Positions 25,796-40,700 of a stretch of 64,000 bases of DNA are shown one piece after another (the stretch's first letter is position 1; each line of letters begins with the position of its first letter). Made by a program: the position numbers and the translations under genes. The notes below the pieces were generated by a model. That model had not been told where the DNA came from. It saw only the letters and a program-made list of their open reading frames with translations, and did not search any database. Origin of the DNA: Setaria digitata. Lineage: Eukaryota > Nematoda > Chromadorea > Rhabditida > Setariidae. The DNA lies in assembly GCA_003640385.1 (NCBI GenBank), contig RCAB01000246.1, forward strand, positions 1-64,000, written 5' to 3'.

Positions 25796-28700
25796 ATGGA
25801 CGAAGAAGGAAAGGTAAAAGTTGCTATACGCGTGCGTCCTTTTAATAAGAGAGGTATGAGTTTCTTTTTAAAAAAAAAAAAAAAATTTAATAAATTTCAA
25901 CTTTTTTTATTGAATTGTCTAAAAAAGAACAACAAGTGAGGAAAAGGGAAGATTTAATTATTAGTAATTAGTTCGGTTATTTCATCACTTTCATGTAATC
26001 ACTTCATTCAGGGATGAAAAATTGAAGGTTAGTAAAATATGAAACTTTCAAGAAAAGTTGACATATGTAATTATAACGCATATTTCTGGAAACAAATAAG
26101 CAAGCTAAATTACTTTAAACTTTTCCGCTTAAACTTAACAAGTTTAGAACAGAGTTTGTCGAAAAAGAGCAGTAAAAAGGTGATAAAATTGGTAATTGTC
26201 TGGAAGCATATTTGCATTTGAATAGGTGTTTTAGCCAAAAATTAATTCCTATGTGTTTTAAAATTTTGTTAGAGAGGAGTCAAAAATGGCAAAAAAAGCG
26301 ACAAAAAATTGCTTTAATTTTTTAATTGCTTAATTTTTTTTTCACGATAATTTATATTTGTTCCATTTTTTTTTAATATTATTTTTTAAGTTCTAATTTT
26401 ATTTAGCCATGGAAATTTTCCTTCCATTTACATGTTATTTTTCCTTCTTAATTTCAAAAGTCTAATATATCTGTTAATTTAAGAACGAGATTTGAAAACA
26501 AAATGTATTGTATCAATGGTCAGCGGTCAAACAATTCTAAGACATCCCATTGATGAGTAAGCTTAATTATCTTGTTTAACTATCAGTGAAACGAATCAAA
26601 TGCTACCAACAAATGATAGCGGTAGCATAAATGATAAATAATAAATGATAAGAAGTATTTATAAAAAATTTAGTAAGTGAGGATAAAATTTTGCCTGCTT
26701 TTCTTGTGCATATTTCTTTGAAATATTCTAATTTGTTTTGCAAAAAGTGTATGAAATTTCCAAGGAAACTTTGTAAATTAGAAAGAAAAATGAAGTTTAT
26801 GTAATTCCAATAAACATTTCAGAAAGCAACCTAAAAGTTTTACATATGATCACTGTTTCAATTCGATTGATTCAAATGTAAATGATTTTGTCGGTATGTT
26901 ATTTTGAAATTTTCCTTCATATTCGTCACATAAAATTTGCAGCAATTAAGTAATTCAAGCATCATCAGCTTAATTAGTGGACGAATTTATGACTGATTTA
27001 TGAGACTAACTCTCTCTAACAAAGATCGAGTTTAAAATTAATTTCATATAGAAATATTTCGTTTCTGGATACTAAAAGTGATTTTATTTTCTTCACAGCA
27101 AAAGAAAAATTTAAATGCGGAGTGTTTTATTTCCATTAAATGTTTTTGAGATGAATGTGAATTCATTTTTGTTATTTAAATTTATCATCTTCCAAATTGA
27201 TTAATTAATTAAATGATTTTTCCGACCAAAACGAAGTGTTTGAACGAGTTGGCTCTGGTGTGCTTATCAATGCATTTGCTGGCTATAATGCTTGTATTTT
27301 TGCATATGGGCAAACAGGTATATTTTAATTTTATTTCTAACTGAAATTTCAAACTATAAAATATGAAAATTAAAATTTAGCGAAAAGAATTGGAATAATT
27401 TTTATTTGTAGGTTCGGGTAAGAGTTATACGATGATGGGAACAGCAGAAAATCCCGGCATTATCCCGCGGCTTTGTTGTTCAATTTTTCAAAAAATTGAC
27501 GAATTAACATCTGACAGCTTGGCATTTAAAGTGGAAGTTTCTTATTTGGAGATTTACAATGAAAAAGTTCGCGATCTTCTGGATCCTAAAAAGTTTGTGC
27601 ATATGAAGAATATTTACTCATCATTTGCATAACAAATTATTTATTGCTGCATTTATCATAGCTATCAATAATTTTCAAAAATCTTCCTTCCATACAATAT
27701 TACTTAAACTTCAATCATTGCTTAAGCACTATTGTTCTTCTATTCTTTGCTAAATTAATTTTTTGTTTATCAATTAATTTTTGTTAATTATTTGCATCAA
27801 TTATCTCAACCATTTCAGTTCTTCATTTTTACCGAGGATATTAAACATTTGCTTACGATACTTTAAACTTACAGTATATTTAGTTTCTATAAAGTTTATC
27901 TATCGATTTCAAAGTTTCATATAGTTTTTATCACAAATTTTTTGTTTTTTATAATTTATCATGAAAAGTTATGACATACTATTAATTGCTTATCTGCCAA
28001 AATATTAATTGTTACTTGCTTAGTTACTAACAGATGACATAAATAGAATTTTTTTTTAGGACAAATAAGAATTTAAAAGTTCGCGAACATAAAGTTCTTG
28101 GTCCAATGGTTGATGGCTTATCTGTATTGGCTGTTTCATCTTTCGAAGTTTGTAATTTATTTCTTTGTATTTAATTTAATTTAATTTAATTGCAATTTCA
28201 CAAATAAATTTGATGGAATTATTTGATTGGGAGAAAAAAAAAAGAAAGAAGAAGTCGTTCTATCAAGCAATCAAACGAGCATGCGTTAAAATATTTCAAA
28301 AAATTAATTTAAGCATAATTATTCTGTAACTGACATCAATTTTCTAGTGATTAAAATTAACTAACTTTGACAGATTTTCAGTTTTTTTTTTTTTTTCTTT
28401 CGTTTTAGCAAATAGCATCATTAATGGAAGAAGGAAATAAATCACGAACAGTTGCTGCTACAAATATGAATACGGAAAGTAGTCGTTCACATGCCGTATT
28501 CAATATTCGGCTTACGCAAGCTCTTACGGACTTCGAAAATGGCGTGCGTGTTAAAAATTTTTATTTTTTATTTTTTTATTTTTTTTGCAACTATTAATAT
28601 GATTGATCTTGTGTCTTTTTTTGATTGGAAATTGAAAATTGAATTTCAAAAAAAAGGAAAGTTAATGGAAATTTTATAAAAATGTTGAATTTATAATTTT

Positions 28701-31700
28701 CAGTTTACTGGTGAAAAGATGAGTAAAATATCACTAGTCGATTTAGCCGGAAGTGAACGGGCGCAAAAAACTGGCGCAGTTGGAAAAAGGCTTGAAGAAG
28801 GCGGAAATATCAACAAGTATTATTTTAATTTTAAAAAAGGGAGAGAAAAAAAGTCGAGCTAAATTTGCCTATCAAAGTAGTATTCCTAGTTTATAAAATA
28901 GCATTATGAAAGATTCTCTTATAATTATCATGTTTTTTTTTTTTTTTTCGAGATTAAAAAGAAATTCTCCATAATAAGAAAAAAAAATACTTATGAATGT
29001 GATAAGAAGCGTACCATCTGATGGCAGTAATAAAAGTTATGAGGAAATTTTTTTTTGGTTTTGATGAAATAATTTGTTATAACGTATATTCTTACTATGA
29101 CGTATCACGTAATTGTATTTCGAAAGAATTTTCGATGTAAATTAAAGGTCTCTAACAACACTTGGAATGGTTATTTCCGCTTTAGCGGAACGATCACACG
29201 GTAGTGGAATGCCGAAACCGAAATTTATACCATATCGTGATTCTGTTTTGACATGGTTTGTTGTGGAATGCTATTAAGTCTAAATGATTTTTTTCTCAAA
29301 TTAAGTTGGAAATTGTTATTTATTGATTGATTTTTTTTAAATTCTTGATGGAATTAAATATATAAGAGTGGTAAAAGTTTGCTCTTAATAAATAAAGCAC
29401 TTCTAAAGTTTCGAAAGTTCCTTTTTTCCTCTCTCTCTGAAATAAATCTAATGGACACGTTTCTACTACCTATAAATTTTAGATAATGGGCATTTTCTTG
29501 CTACTTCTTCAAACTGCTGCAAATTTATCAAAAGTGCACAGCGCCATAACCAGAAAAAAAAAACAAAAACAAAAATAAGAACAAAATCATAGATGCTTTA
29601 GGAAAAAAGTTTCCCTTAAAAAAAAGAAAGAAAAAAGAAACACCTTTAATTTAATAAATTATTTCAACTTTTTTGTTGCTATTTTATTTCCAGGTTGTTG
29701 AAGGATAGTTTAGGTGGTAATAGTCGAACAGTAATGATTGCAACAATATCACCTGCGGCTGATAATTATGAAGAAACTTTATCCACACTAAGGTTAGCAA
29801 ATTTTGATTATGATTTGCAAAAAGAAGAAAAATATGTTTTGCTGTATTTAAATAAGAGACGAAAGTTTAGAAGTGAAAAATTTTATGGAAGTCAAAATTT
29901 GAGGAAAAAAAGCACATGGCAAAAATTGGAAAAATTTAGTAAAATTTTGAAATTGAAAAAAAAAAATTATATTATGAGCTTCTTTTCTTTTAGAAAGTAA
30001 AGTCATTTGGAAAATTTGCGCTTAAAACGGTGTTTTTTAAAGGTATGCTGATAGAGCTACGAAAATCGTAAATCATGCTGTAGTAAACGAAGATCCTAAT
30101 GCTAAGGTTATACGTGAATTACGTGAAGAGGTTGAAACGTTACGAGCTCAAATATCACAAACCGTCAGGGAGCAGAATGTAAGATCGATGTATTTGATAA
30201 TACTAATATACTTAGGGTGTAGACATAAATGAAATTTCATATATTAAAGCGCTGGTTAAATTAGTCGTATAATGTGTACTGTATAACCTAAAACTATATT
30301 AATATGTACTAATGAACCCTTCATTATTATTGTTATTATTATTGTTATTACTATTATTATTATATTATTATTATTGTTATTATTTATTATCGTTATTATT
30401 ATTGTTCTTATTGTCAGGAAACTGAAGAATTACGAGAACGATTAGCGGAATCGGAACGTTTGGTGGAGTTAATGAATAAGTCATGGGATGAGCGATTAAA
30501 AGATACAGAAGCCGTTTACCGAGTAGTTACTATTACTTTTATCGTCTCACAGAATTTCGAAAACTTCCTGGGAATTACCTTTATAATTGTAGATAGTGTG
30601 CACTGCTGAATCCTAATTATTACAGTGTTTCTTAAATAAAACAAAAAGAAGCCATTAAAATTTGAACTTAATGAAGTGAATTGTTTTAGGAAAGACAAAA
30701 AGATTTGGCTGAAATTGGTATTTCGGTAGCCGGTTCCGGTATAAAAGTTGAAAAAGACCGTTTCTATTTGGTTAATTTGAATGCTGATCCATCACTGAAC
30801 GAGCTTCTTGTCTATTACATAAATGTGATTCATTTTATTCACCATAAAATGCTCATTCCAAGTAATTAGCTAAATTAGAGTCTGATGACTCATTCTTTCA
30901 TCGGTCAGCTGTACTGAAAATGTTGCATTTGAGATTCGTGATTTTAAATATTGAAATGCTGAAATCATATTATTTTCTTGCTTAAATGTTATAGTCGAAT
31001 ATTTCAGTATTATGACCTTGTTTTTATGGTAATATCTTAGAACAGAACTGATTCTCATAACATGTAAGTTTCGTTATGAGAAATTAGTGCAGTACACCTG
31101 AAATATATGAAATGAGGCAGGAGAAATTAACAGAAAAAAAATTTCTGATATTATCGGTCTGATGAATTAGAGAAATGTTTTAACAGCTTTGTTGGAGAAT
31201 TAATTAAGAAGAATTAATTGTAGCATCAAGCTGTGATTGGTAGCGGAGAACAGCAAGGATTCAATGAAAAGATTGATTTTATCCTTCAAGGACTTGGAGT
31301 ACAAAATCGTCATGCTTTGCTGGAAATTGTCGAGGAAGATGGCCAACAACGTCTTTTTGTTGAACAAATTGACGAAAAAGCCAGGTTAGGTTTATTTGTA
31401 AAATTTTTAATTAATTTATTTAATCTTTAAATATCAAAATTCTCGAAATTGATATGGAAATCTACAAAAGAACAAAACGAATAGTATGCTCAACTAAATT
31501 CAATGATAGCAAAGATCTGCTTCTAATAAAAAAGTAACTTTAGAATCCATCTTTTTTGTAAGAAGCTATACAAACAGTCCCTTAGTAGATGAGGTCAAGT
31601 TACTGAAAATATGACCAAATGTACGTAACAACCGCAGTATTTCAGAAAATTTTAGATAGTAGTGATGTAAGAATTAATTCCGTAACTATTGAAGATATGG

Positions 31701-34700
31701 TTTAAGTATATGTAATAAATCTAATATTCGACAAAATTTGCTTGCAGTAGGATAGAGAATTTGTCTGTTTCTAAGGAAGCAGTAAAATCATTTACGCGAT
31801 AGCAAACATTAAGATGTAACGTAGTAGACGTAGTAGTAAACGCTATATTTGGGAGTATTTTGCTTTAAGTAGGATATTATTTGTGGTATTAAATATTCTT
31901 CAAAAGAAATAATGAAATCACTTGCGTAATAAGTGACGACAAAATATTTGAAGATATGACGTATTACACGTAGTAAATGCTACTATATTTTGAAATTATT
32001 TCCAGCAAAAAAATAAATAAATAAATTTTCCTTTAAGCCAATAGTTAGAGGAATTTTTATAGAATTTGCGTGAATGGACGTTTAATAACGGAACGTACGC
32101 TTCTCCGTAACGGTTATCGCCTTTTGATAGGTAACAATCATTTTTTCCGTGTAAATTGCCCAAAAGAAGCAGTCGATATTAATGCATCAATTATGGAGGA
32201 ATCAAATGCTATGTTATTTGATTATTATGATGCTTGGCAAGAGGTCTTAATTTATTTAATTTTATTTCTTTAATGTTTTTGTTCTTTTCTTGTTAAATTT
32301 TAAAATTTTAATTTTGTTATAAATCAGTATTTTAAATATTTTCTTGCATTTTAATGCAATATTCATTTGGAAAAATTTTTTTTCTCGAAATAATTTTTGA
32401 ATGTTTCCATCTTATTTTGGATTGGAAAAGTTTGCCTTATTTTTTTTTTTAATATAAAATAAAACAATAGCCAATTGTGCTGCTTGGAATTATTTTTATT
32501 GCAGCAAAATCTGAAAAGGAAATAACATCTTTACAGGTAAATTCTGGTGTAAATGCGAATCCAATTACAACAGCTGTTGATCAGTACATGGAGCAAATTG
32601 CCAAGAAACATGAGGTTTTGCTATATTTATTTATTTATTCTTTTATTATCATGAAATGATGTGTGATATTCATTCAGAGAGCAAAACATCTGATAATTAT
32701 TTATTTAAGAAAAGAGAGAGCTTATAATTTTCATCTATCCAATCACGTAATATATTCAAGGTGACAGGTGATAATTTGAGCCAAATGGTAAGATTAGTTC
32801 TGGAAATTGGTTACGTTAGAATGTATATAAATTTAATATTTCGTAAAAAATAGACAGATATGAGCAAATAAGTAAATAAATAAATAAATGAAAGTGAAAT
32901 GGAAAGGAAAAGAACGGCATATTTTTAGGAGGAAAAGCAAGCAGCATTAGAGCAGCAATATGAAGCATTTGAAAAATATATTCAGGGACTTACTCAAAGG
33001 TATGATCATAATTATATTAATTGTTTCATAAAATTGTTTAATAATTCAAATTAATATTTTTAGAATTATCAATTTATCTATATGAATTCTTTATATCCTA
33101 TTCATTTAGTTTTTTTCTTTTCTAAATTTTCAGTTTCACACCTTCAACACCAACACCAACTTTTGGATTTTTGACACCAATTGGTACACCTGGTAGTCAA
33201 TTTCCACCTATCGGTTTTCCAGCTAATCCAAAAGCTAGCATGCGATCGAAATTTTTCAACTGGGCTCAGCATAGGTTAATTTCTAACTTTCTTTTTGTTT
33301 CTCATCCTAAATATTTTGGCTTAAATTAAAAAGAGATTTTTTCCTTTTTTTTGTTTTTTTTTGTTTTTTTTTAGAGAGGAAATGTTTAAAGAGAATTTGG
33401 CACGTCTGAAAAGTGATATAGTACGAGCTAATGCATTAGCTCGAGAAGCTAATATGATTACTAGCGAATTGTCACCATGTCGACGTCCCGTCACCTATGA
33501 TGTCACACTACAAATTCCAGCAGCAAATTTAAGGCCATCAAAAATAAAGGTTGGATTTTTTCTTTTTTCGTAATTTGGGAAAATATTGAATAAATCTTGC
33601 AGTTTTGTTTGTTGCATTCTGGATAAATGATTCCGGAAAACTGAATGAACTTTGTGTTGCAGGAAGGAGGATTCGTATGTGAACCGTTCATTGTGGTAAA
33701 ACGAACTGGTATTGATGGTTATCAGTTATGGTCAACTGCACAATTAGAGGATAAATTAATTGATATGCGTGAAATGTATAATGAGAAAATAACCGGAAAT
33801 GAAAGGCATGATTTAAATTCAGTCAAAAAAATTTCCGAAACGAGTAATTTGAATGTTTTTTTGTACTTTATTTTTTTTTCGTAATTAATTGAACGAATTT
33901 AGTTTATTTTTCTTTCTGTTTGAAAATTAACATTTAACACTTTACAAAATTGGCATATTTTTTTTCATATTTTAACATGTACTTTGTTATCATGAATTAA
34001 AGCACCGCAATTTTATCTTTATCATATGAAGTTTGATAACTTTATCAGAAAGCTCTGAGATGCAAATGACAGCATATCTTTCTGAAATTTTCATTACGTT
34101 TGAGTAAGATACAACTGAAATTAAATGAATTGAAATTGCATTTGAATACAATTAATTTGAATAATAATAGGCTGTGGACATAAAAAACTTTCCCATTTAT
34201 AAAATGGTAGTAGTATACCGGCCAAAATTAGTGGTCAGTTGCTTAATTTGGAATGAAATGAACTAAAACTGCGAAGGAATGCAATTAATTTAAAATTAAT
34301 TTAAGTTTCAGTAAATATTTTATCGTTTAAAACATTACAGGAATGATGCATGTACATCGGAACAACTGATGGAAGTTGAGCAATTCGGATTGGACGATAG
34401 TTTTGATATAAATGAATGTCATAGTCCAGTTGTTGAGAATGTCTTCGATAGTCAGGTGTGAAATTCTTTTCAATTGTTTATGAACTCAAATTATGATTTC
34501 TCGATAAAAAGGAATCTAACTGTAAACAAACAAAAAAAAAAAAATTGTTTTCTAACAACAATTTTTGAAATTTGAATTTTTAATGAAGTTTAATTCCTTA
34601 TCAAGACTGTTTTGTGTTTTGAAATACAATTCTTTACTCGAAGATAAATAATTCGTTTTCTTTTTCTTTTCTAATCAAGTAAATTAAATAGTATTACAGG

Positions 34701-37700
34701 AGCATCATAGTCTAATTGGTGTAGCTAATGTATTTCTGGAAGTGTTATTTCATGATATGAGACTTGATTATCATGTTCCAATTATCAGTCAACAGGTAAA
34801 TTTATGAATAAAAGCGTGGAAAAGGAGAAAGAGAAAGAAGGTCGTCAAGAGTGAATTAGTTAGAGCGAAGTTTCTCAATTATAAATTGGTATTAATTTGC
34901 AGGGTGAAGTTAGTGGTCGTCTTCATGTTGAAATATATCGGTTATCCGAAATGGACGATTCCGGTATTGTAAGCAGTTTAGATTCACTGGATTCAAATCG
35001 TACCTTAGATCCACAGTCGATTGGTGTGGGTTTTCTTGGGAAAACAATCAAATGCAGGGTATGTTCTCTTTTTTGCTCAAATCAAAAATAAAAAAAAAAA
35101 AAAATTCAAAAAATGAAAAGGAAGAATATTTTGGTGAAAAATAATAAATTGTTTATCAAAAAGGAAAAAAAAACAGCTAATGATGTGGTAAATTTAGAAA
35201 ATATTTTTCAGGTTCGCATTAAAAAAGCATCAAATTTACCGTCATCACTGTCGCATTTCGTATTTTGTCAATATTCTTTCTTTAATATTAGTGAAATTTT
35301 GGTTGTTGCGCCAATATTTGATCCAAATTCAGTTCCTTCCAATCACTTAAACATTTCACACAATTCTAATTTTCAGTTTGATCATGAAAAGGTTTTTTTT
35401 CTTTTCTCCCCATTTCTTCCTCTTTGTTTCATTTGCATAACTCTTTAACCGCTTCAGTAATTAGCGTTATGTGCTAACTTTGTCACTCGGTAATTTAATA
35501 AAAGATATTGTTAATTATTTGCTTTTTATTTTGACAAATAAGCGATTAATGCTTTGAATTATTAATTGAAATCATCAAATTGAAACTACACATTTTTTTA
35601 ATGCAATCGTTGAATGGAAAATGTTCTTTTTCTCTTTCTTTTTTTAATTATAAAGCCAAAAAAAAAAAGAATTCAGTTCATCAGTTCTGATTACAATTCT
35701 AGGAAAAAAGTGAAAGAATCATGACTAATTTTAGGATTTTTCTGTTGTCGTAACAGAGGAATTCTTAGAATATATTCAAGAAGATGCACTATCAATCGAA
35801 ATATGGGGTCATCGAAGCAGTGGATTTGATAATGATTTTGTATCAACTGCAGTAGCGAATGGTATAATTGATGTTGAACAAAGCTACAAAAGCCTACAGG
35901 TAACATAATCATTAAATATCTATAAGTGGAAGTGTAATTTGAACTTATAATATAGTTCAGATGATAATGAAAAAAATAAATAAATAAATAAAAGTTTATC
36001 TGAATTATTGTTACAGTATTGACTAGAATCCTACCTGAAGAAGTGACTAGAACTCCTACCTGAATGATAATTAGAGTATTCTAAAGTAGTTGGAGGCTTA
36101 TCTGAACGATATATTTTGCATTTCAAATTTGCTACGATCCTGCCCAAGTGATAGTGTTTTAGTTGGGAATGAGAAAATCAGTCATGATTAGAATGCTTAA
36201 AGCATTGCAAGTTGTATGCATGAACGTTTAAACACGTAGAATCTGAAATGATTTTGATTCATTTCAGGAACAATGGGCTGAGGTAACGAGACGTATTGAG
36301 CTTCATGTTGATATTAAAGAGATGAATGATAACGGTCAGTATGTTTCTGTAGAAGTACGTCCTTCCAATGAAATACTTACCGGCGGTATTTATCAGCTGA
36401 AACAAGTACGTTAACTAATTAGTTAAATTAATGAAGCGTAGCAGGATAAAAACAACAAACAAGCCAATGATTAAATTAATATGGAATCAGATAAATGAGT
36501 AAGTGAGAAAACAATACGATTAATTGTTTTCTATCAATTTCAGCTTAAGGGGAGTTCGGAGACTTGTTAAAATTTTCCGAATATTATGAAATATAGTTCA
36601 AATTGAACTTAGAAATCAAACTAAAAAAAAATTATGGAACAAAAATTCTAGTTAAGAAATACTGTCAAAAAATAACTGGAATAATGATTTATTCAATATT
36701 AATTCTTGCAATTTTAATGTATGCTCAAAAATAAGAAAAAGAAAGAAAGCAATAATAATGCTTGCTTAATAAAAAAAATTGCTCAATGGACATATCAAAC
36801 CACGTAGATTGCGTGAACCATCAACGCTAAGCATTTCCTATTGAGATTTCTATATTCAAATATTACTCTATGACTTATTTCAAAATGAGGGTCCAAAAAA
36901 TTAAACAAAATTTCAATTAAGAAAATAAAATTTCTCGACATTCTAAATGATCGAGTGACATTTTTAGGGTCAGCAGCGACGAATTCATGTGAAGGCATCA
37001 CCAATAGCGGATCATGGCAATTTGCCACTAGCTTTTGCGCAAATTACTTCCGTTTCTATTGGATGTATTTGTTCTCGGTAAGTTCTGCTATCACTTTATC
37101 ATTAAATTCACGCGATCTGACAGCTATCTTTTACTGTTAAATGGAAGTTCTGTTGATAGAATCACTTGATTGAATGATATGCAAATAGAATCGCTGGCTT
37201 AATTAAGTTTTTTTTTTGCTATCTATTCTAGATCTCTATCATATTAACTAAAATTTTAGCCTATTTATACGTAAATTATGTTAATTTTCAGGAATCCGGC
37301 AATACAGAAACCTTTGGATAGTTATCAGGAAGAAGATTTGGAAAGAATTCGAGAACAATGGACTAGAGCTCTGGCTAACAGGCAGAACTACTTAGTAAAC
37401 CATATCAATGCAGTACGTGAACATTTACCAATTATCTAAGAAATTAATTAATAAAACTTGGCAGATTTCAACTCCTAACGAGTGATTGCTATTTTAGCTA
37501 TCAGCTAAAGGTTTTAAAAAAACGGAAGCTGAAAAAGAACGTGAACAATCATTAATCAATCAATGGGTTGCATTAACAGAAGAAAGGAATGCTATTAGTG
37601 TACCTGCTGCTAATAGTGATATACCGGGTTCACCAGCTGAATGGTAAATTTAATTAACAAATTTTCGTCAAAACATAAGGAATGAGTGTCGTAATTAATG

Positions 37701-40700
37701 AAATTAATAATCTGGACATTATAGAAGAAAAGAAACGAAAAAACTTGAGAATACAAGAATTTTTAATTAAATATAAGAAAAATAACACGAAATAAAAATT
37801 AAATTCAAACGATTGTAAATGTCTCATAAAATGCTTCATTTTGTCAGCCTGAAATTAGTGACAAATGTGATAATTTATCATCAGGCAATGAAAAATTCTT
37901 CCTTCAGGACTCCACCACCTGGTGTTGAAAGGCATATACCTGTATTATTTCTCGACTTGAACTGTGAGTTTTCCATTGCAGTAACTCATTATTCATTTCC
38001 GCTTCAAACTGATGATAATTAGAAAAGCGCTGTTGTTCATATCATTTATTATCATATATTTGACGGTAATAATATTCTTATACCGAAATTATCAGTCTGA
38101 TATTTTAAAAGATAGATTTTGTAATTTAGCTGATATTATCACTGGAACTATCAATTTATTAACATTCCAGCGGATGATGTAACTGAAGAAATACCGTCCG
38201 ATGATGGCAGTGTTCGAATAGCTGGCTTGCAAGCATTTTTACCTAACGAGAATTACGGTCAAATTATTATGTTACCTATTTTGGAGCATGATACAAGCGA
38301 AGTAAAAAAATGTTTTATTTGTTTGATCTCAAGGATTTTTAAAATGTTGACCCTTCATCGGGATAATAACCTATAACCTTTTTTACCCATAATGTTATAT
38401 CTTTTATCACGAACACCCAAGATGTTACCTTTTCATCGAGAATACCCCTGAAGGGTAGGCTTTTTTCTCGAGAATATCGCAGATGTTACCATTTGATCAG
38501 GTGTATTTGAGATTTTTTACCTGCAGATATCAGCAACCTGTTCATGGGATAGTTCAATTCACGAAAACCCAGCTTTAAATAAACCTACTGAAGGTTCCGA
38601 TCATGTTTATGCTATTGTTAAGGTTATTTTTCGTTTAATATATTCCATGAAGCAATCTAATATTATGAAACAACAGTGCTTTTTTTAACTATTAAAATAT
38701 CGCATAAAATTGAAATTAATTTTTAATTTAAAACTTAAATATAAATTGAAATTAAATTTTTAGGTAACGGTACGTTTATCACATCCGTGCGAAATTGATA
38801 TCATTTTACGGAAACAAATATGCATCCATGTGTACAAGAAAACAGGTCTAACTGAACGATTAATTAAAAAACTTGTTGGATCGGTACGTATGTTTTTTTT
38901 ATGAAAATTTATTGTAAATCGATCGTTTTAAAAAATGCAATATGTTAGTTTAATATAGATGAAGTTGTACTTCAATTGTTGAATGAAGTCAGAAATTTTC
39001 TTTATTTTTTAATAAAATGAAAAATATAGAAAGACGAAAATTCGATAAGAAAATGAATCTAAAAAAGTAGCCTTGCAAACTAGTTAATTGAATGTCTAGT
39101 AATCCCTTAGGAAGGTCAAAGCCACAAAACTTATTGATAAATTATGACTTTTTCTTTAGCATATATGTAACAGATGAGAGTTAAGAATAATTAGTCTAAT
39201 TTCGCAGTCACACTTGAAAGACACTTTCTTCAAACCGTGAATGAGAATTTTATGCCACAAATTTCAACGGTTCTATCAATGACAAATTCTGATCTGTCAA
39301 GAAAGACAGAAGCTTTCAAAAACATAATCAAGTTGATAAATTAGAAAAATTTCTACTAGCAGTTCTCAAAATGATGTTTGTGTTATAAGTTAACTCAAAT
39401 TATAGGATTACAACTAATCCAATTATAACTGTTATAGGATTCAATTATTGGCACATCAGTTTATTACGATGTCGTGGCGCATATTCCCAAGGTAATGTTT
39501 GTTCGTGTTGATTTGCATTATCAGTTATTAACAGCCATCGATAAGGAATATATTTTGATGATAAGCGCAGCTTTTTGACGAGGAATAAAATATAAGTTAT
39601 TTTTTTTGAAATCTATAATCATTGATAATTGATGGATGTTGCACAATTAGATGCAGTGACTGAATTTTCATTGCAGTACTTGTTTCCTCTTGAATTTCAG
39701 TGAAATTTTTAAATTTTTTTTTTAATTTGTGTAAATTTATTGATAGTATTGCAAAAAATAAAAATGAAAATAAAAAATTAGTGAAACGAAAATATATTTG
39801 TAGTCATCGCTGGATGTTGAAGATCGAACAACTCTTGCTCGAATGGCAGCACATCAATCTCTGAATACCGATGACGATTCGTCGTTGGATACTGAGGACA
39901 GGTATAGTTGAAGATAATCTGTGCATCATTTAAGAATCGGTTGATGGAAACGGTTTGGAAATTAAGCCGATGAAGAGGATTTTGAACTTAAGTCAGTAGA
40001 GAGGATTCTGAGGTTAAGTTGATAGAGATGGATTCAGAATCTGAAATTAATTGAATAGCGAAAGAAAAAATACTTAATGGTATTTTGAAATTTCAAATTG
40101 ATAGATTCATTCAGATTTAGTCATATTGCAATTCTTATTTTCCCATGAAATAAATTTATTTGTTATGTTATCAAAAGAAAGAAAAAATGACTAGGAAGGG
40201 TTAGAAATAGAATTTCTAGTAAATCAAGACAAAGAAAACAATGGATATCATTATAATTTACAATTAGTTGTCATTTAAAATAAAATTTCAGAAATCACAA
40301 AGATAATTATATTGAAGCATATACGAAAAGCATTCAAGTGGTGGAAAGTATGCTAAAACTTGACAGACTTCGACAGGAAGTTGCCATTAATAATATGCTG
40401 AGTAGGTTCGTACAAAAATGGTGAAAGTTCTAATTTTTATGGGGTGAAAAATCGTGAAATAATTATTATCATTTCATATTTTCATGGATCATTTACTGAT
40501 AAGTTTTCACGGGTGAGCTGAATTTATCAGTAATATTACATTTCATGATTCATCAGCAGCCCTGCGCACACAGTACAGAGAATTGGGAATTTGAAACTTA
40601 TAATTTTTATATTTTACAAATAAAAAGATGAGAAAATTTTGGAAAGTTGAAATACTAATCGAAAAAAAAAAAGGAAAACAAATGCTAAATGAATGAGAGT

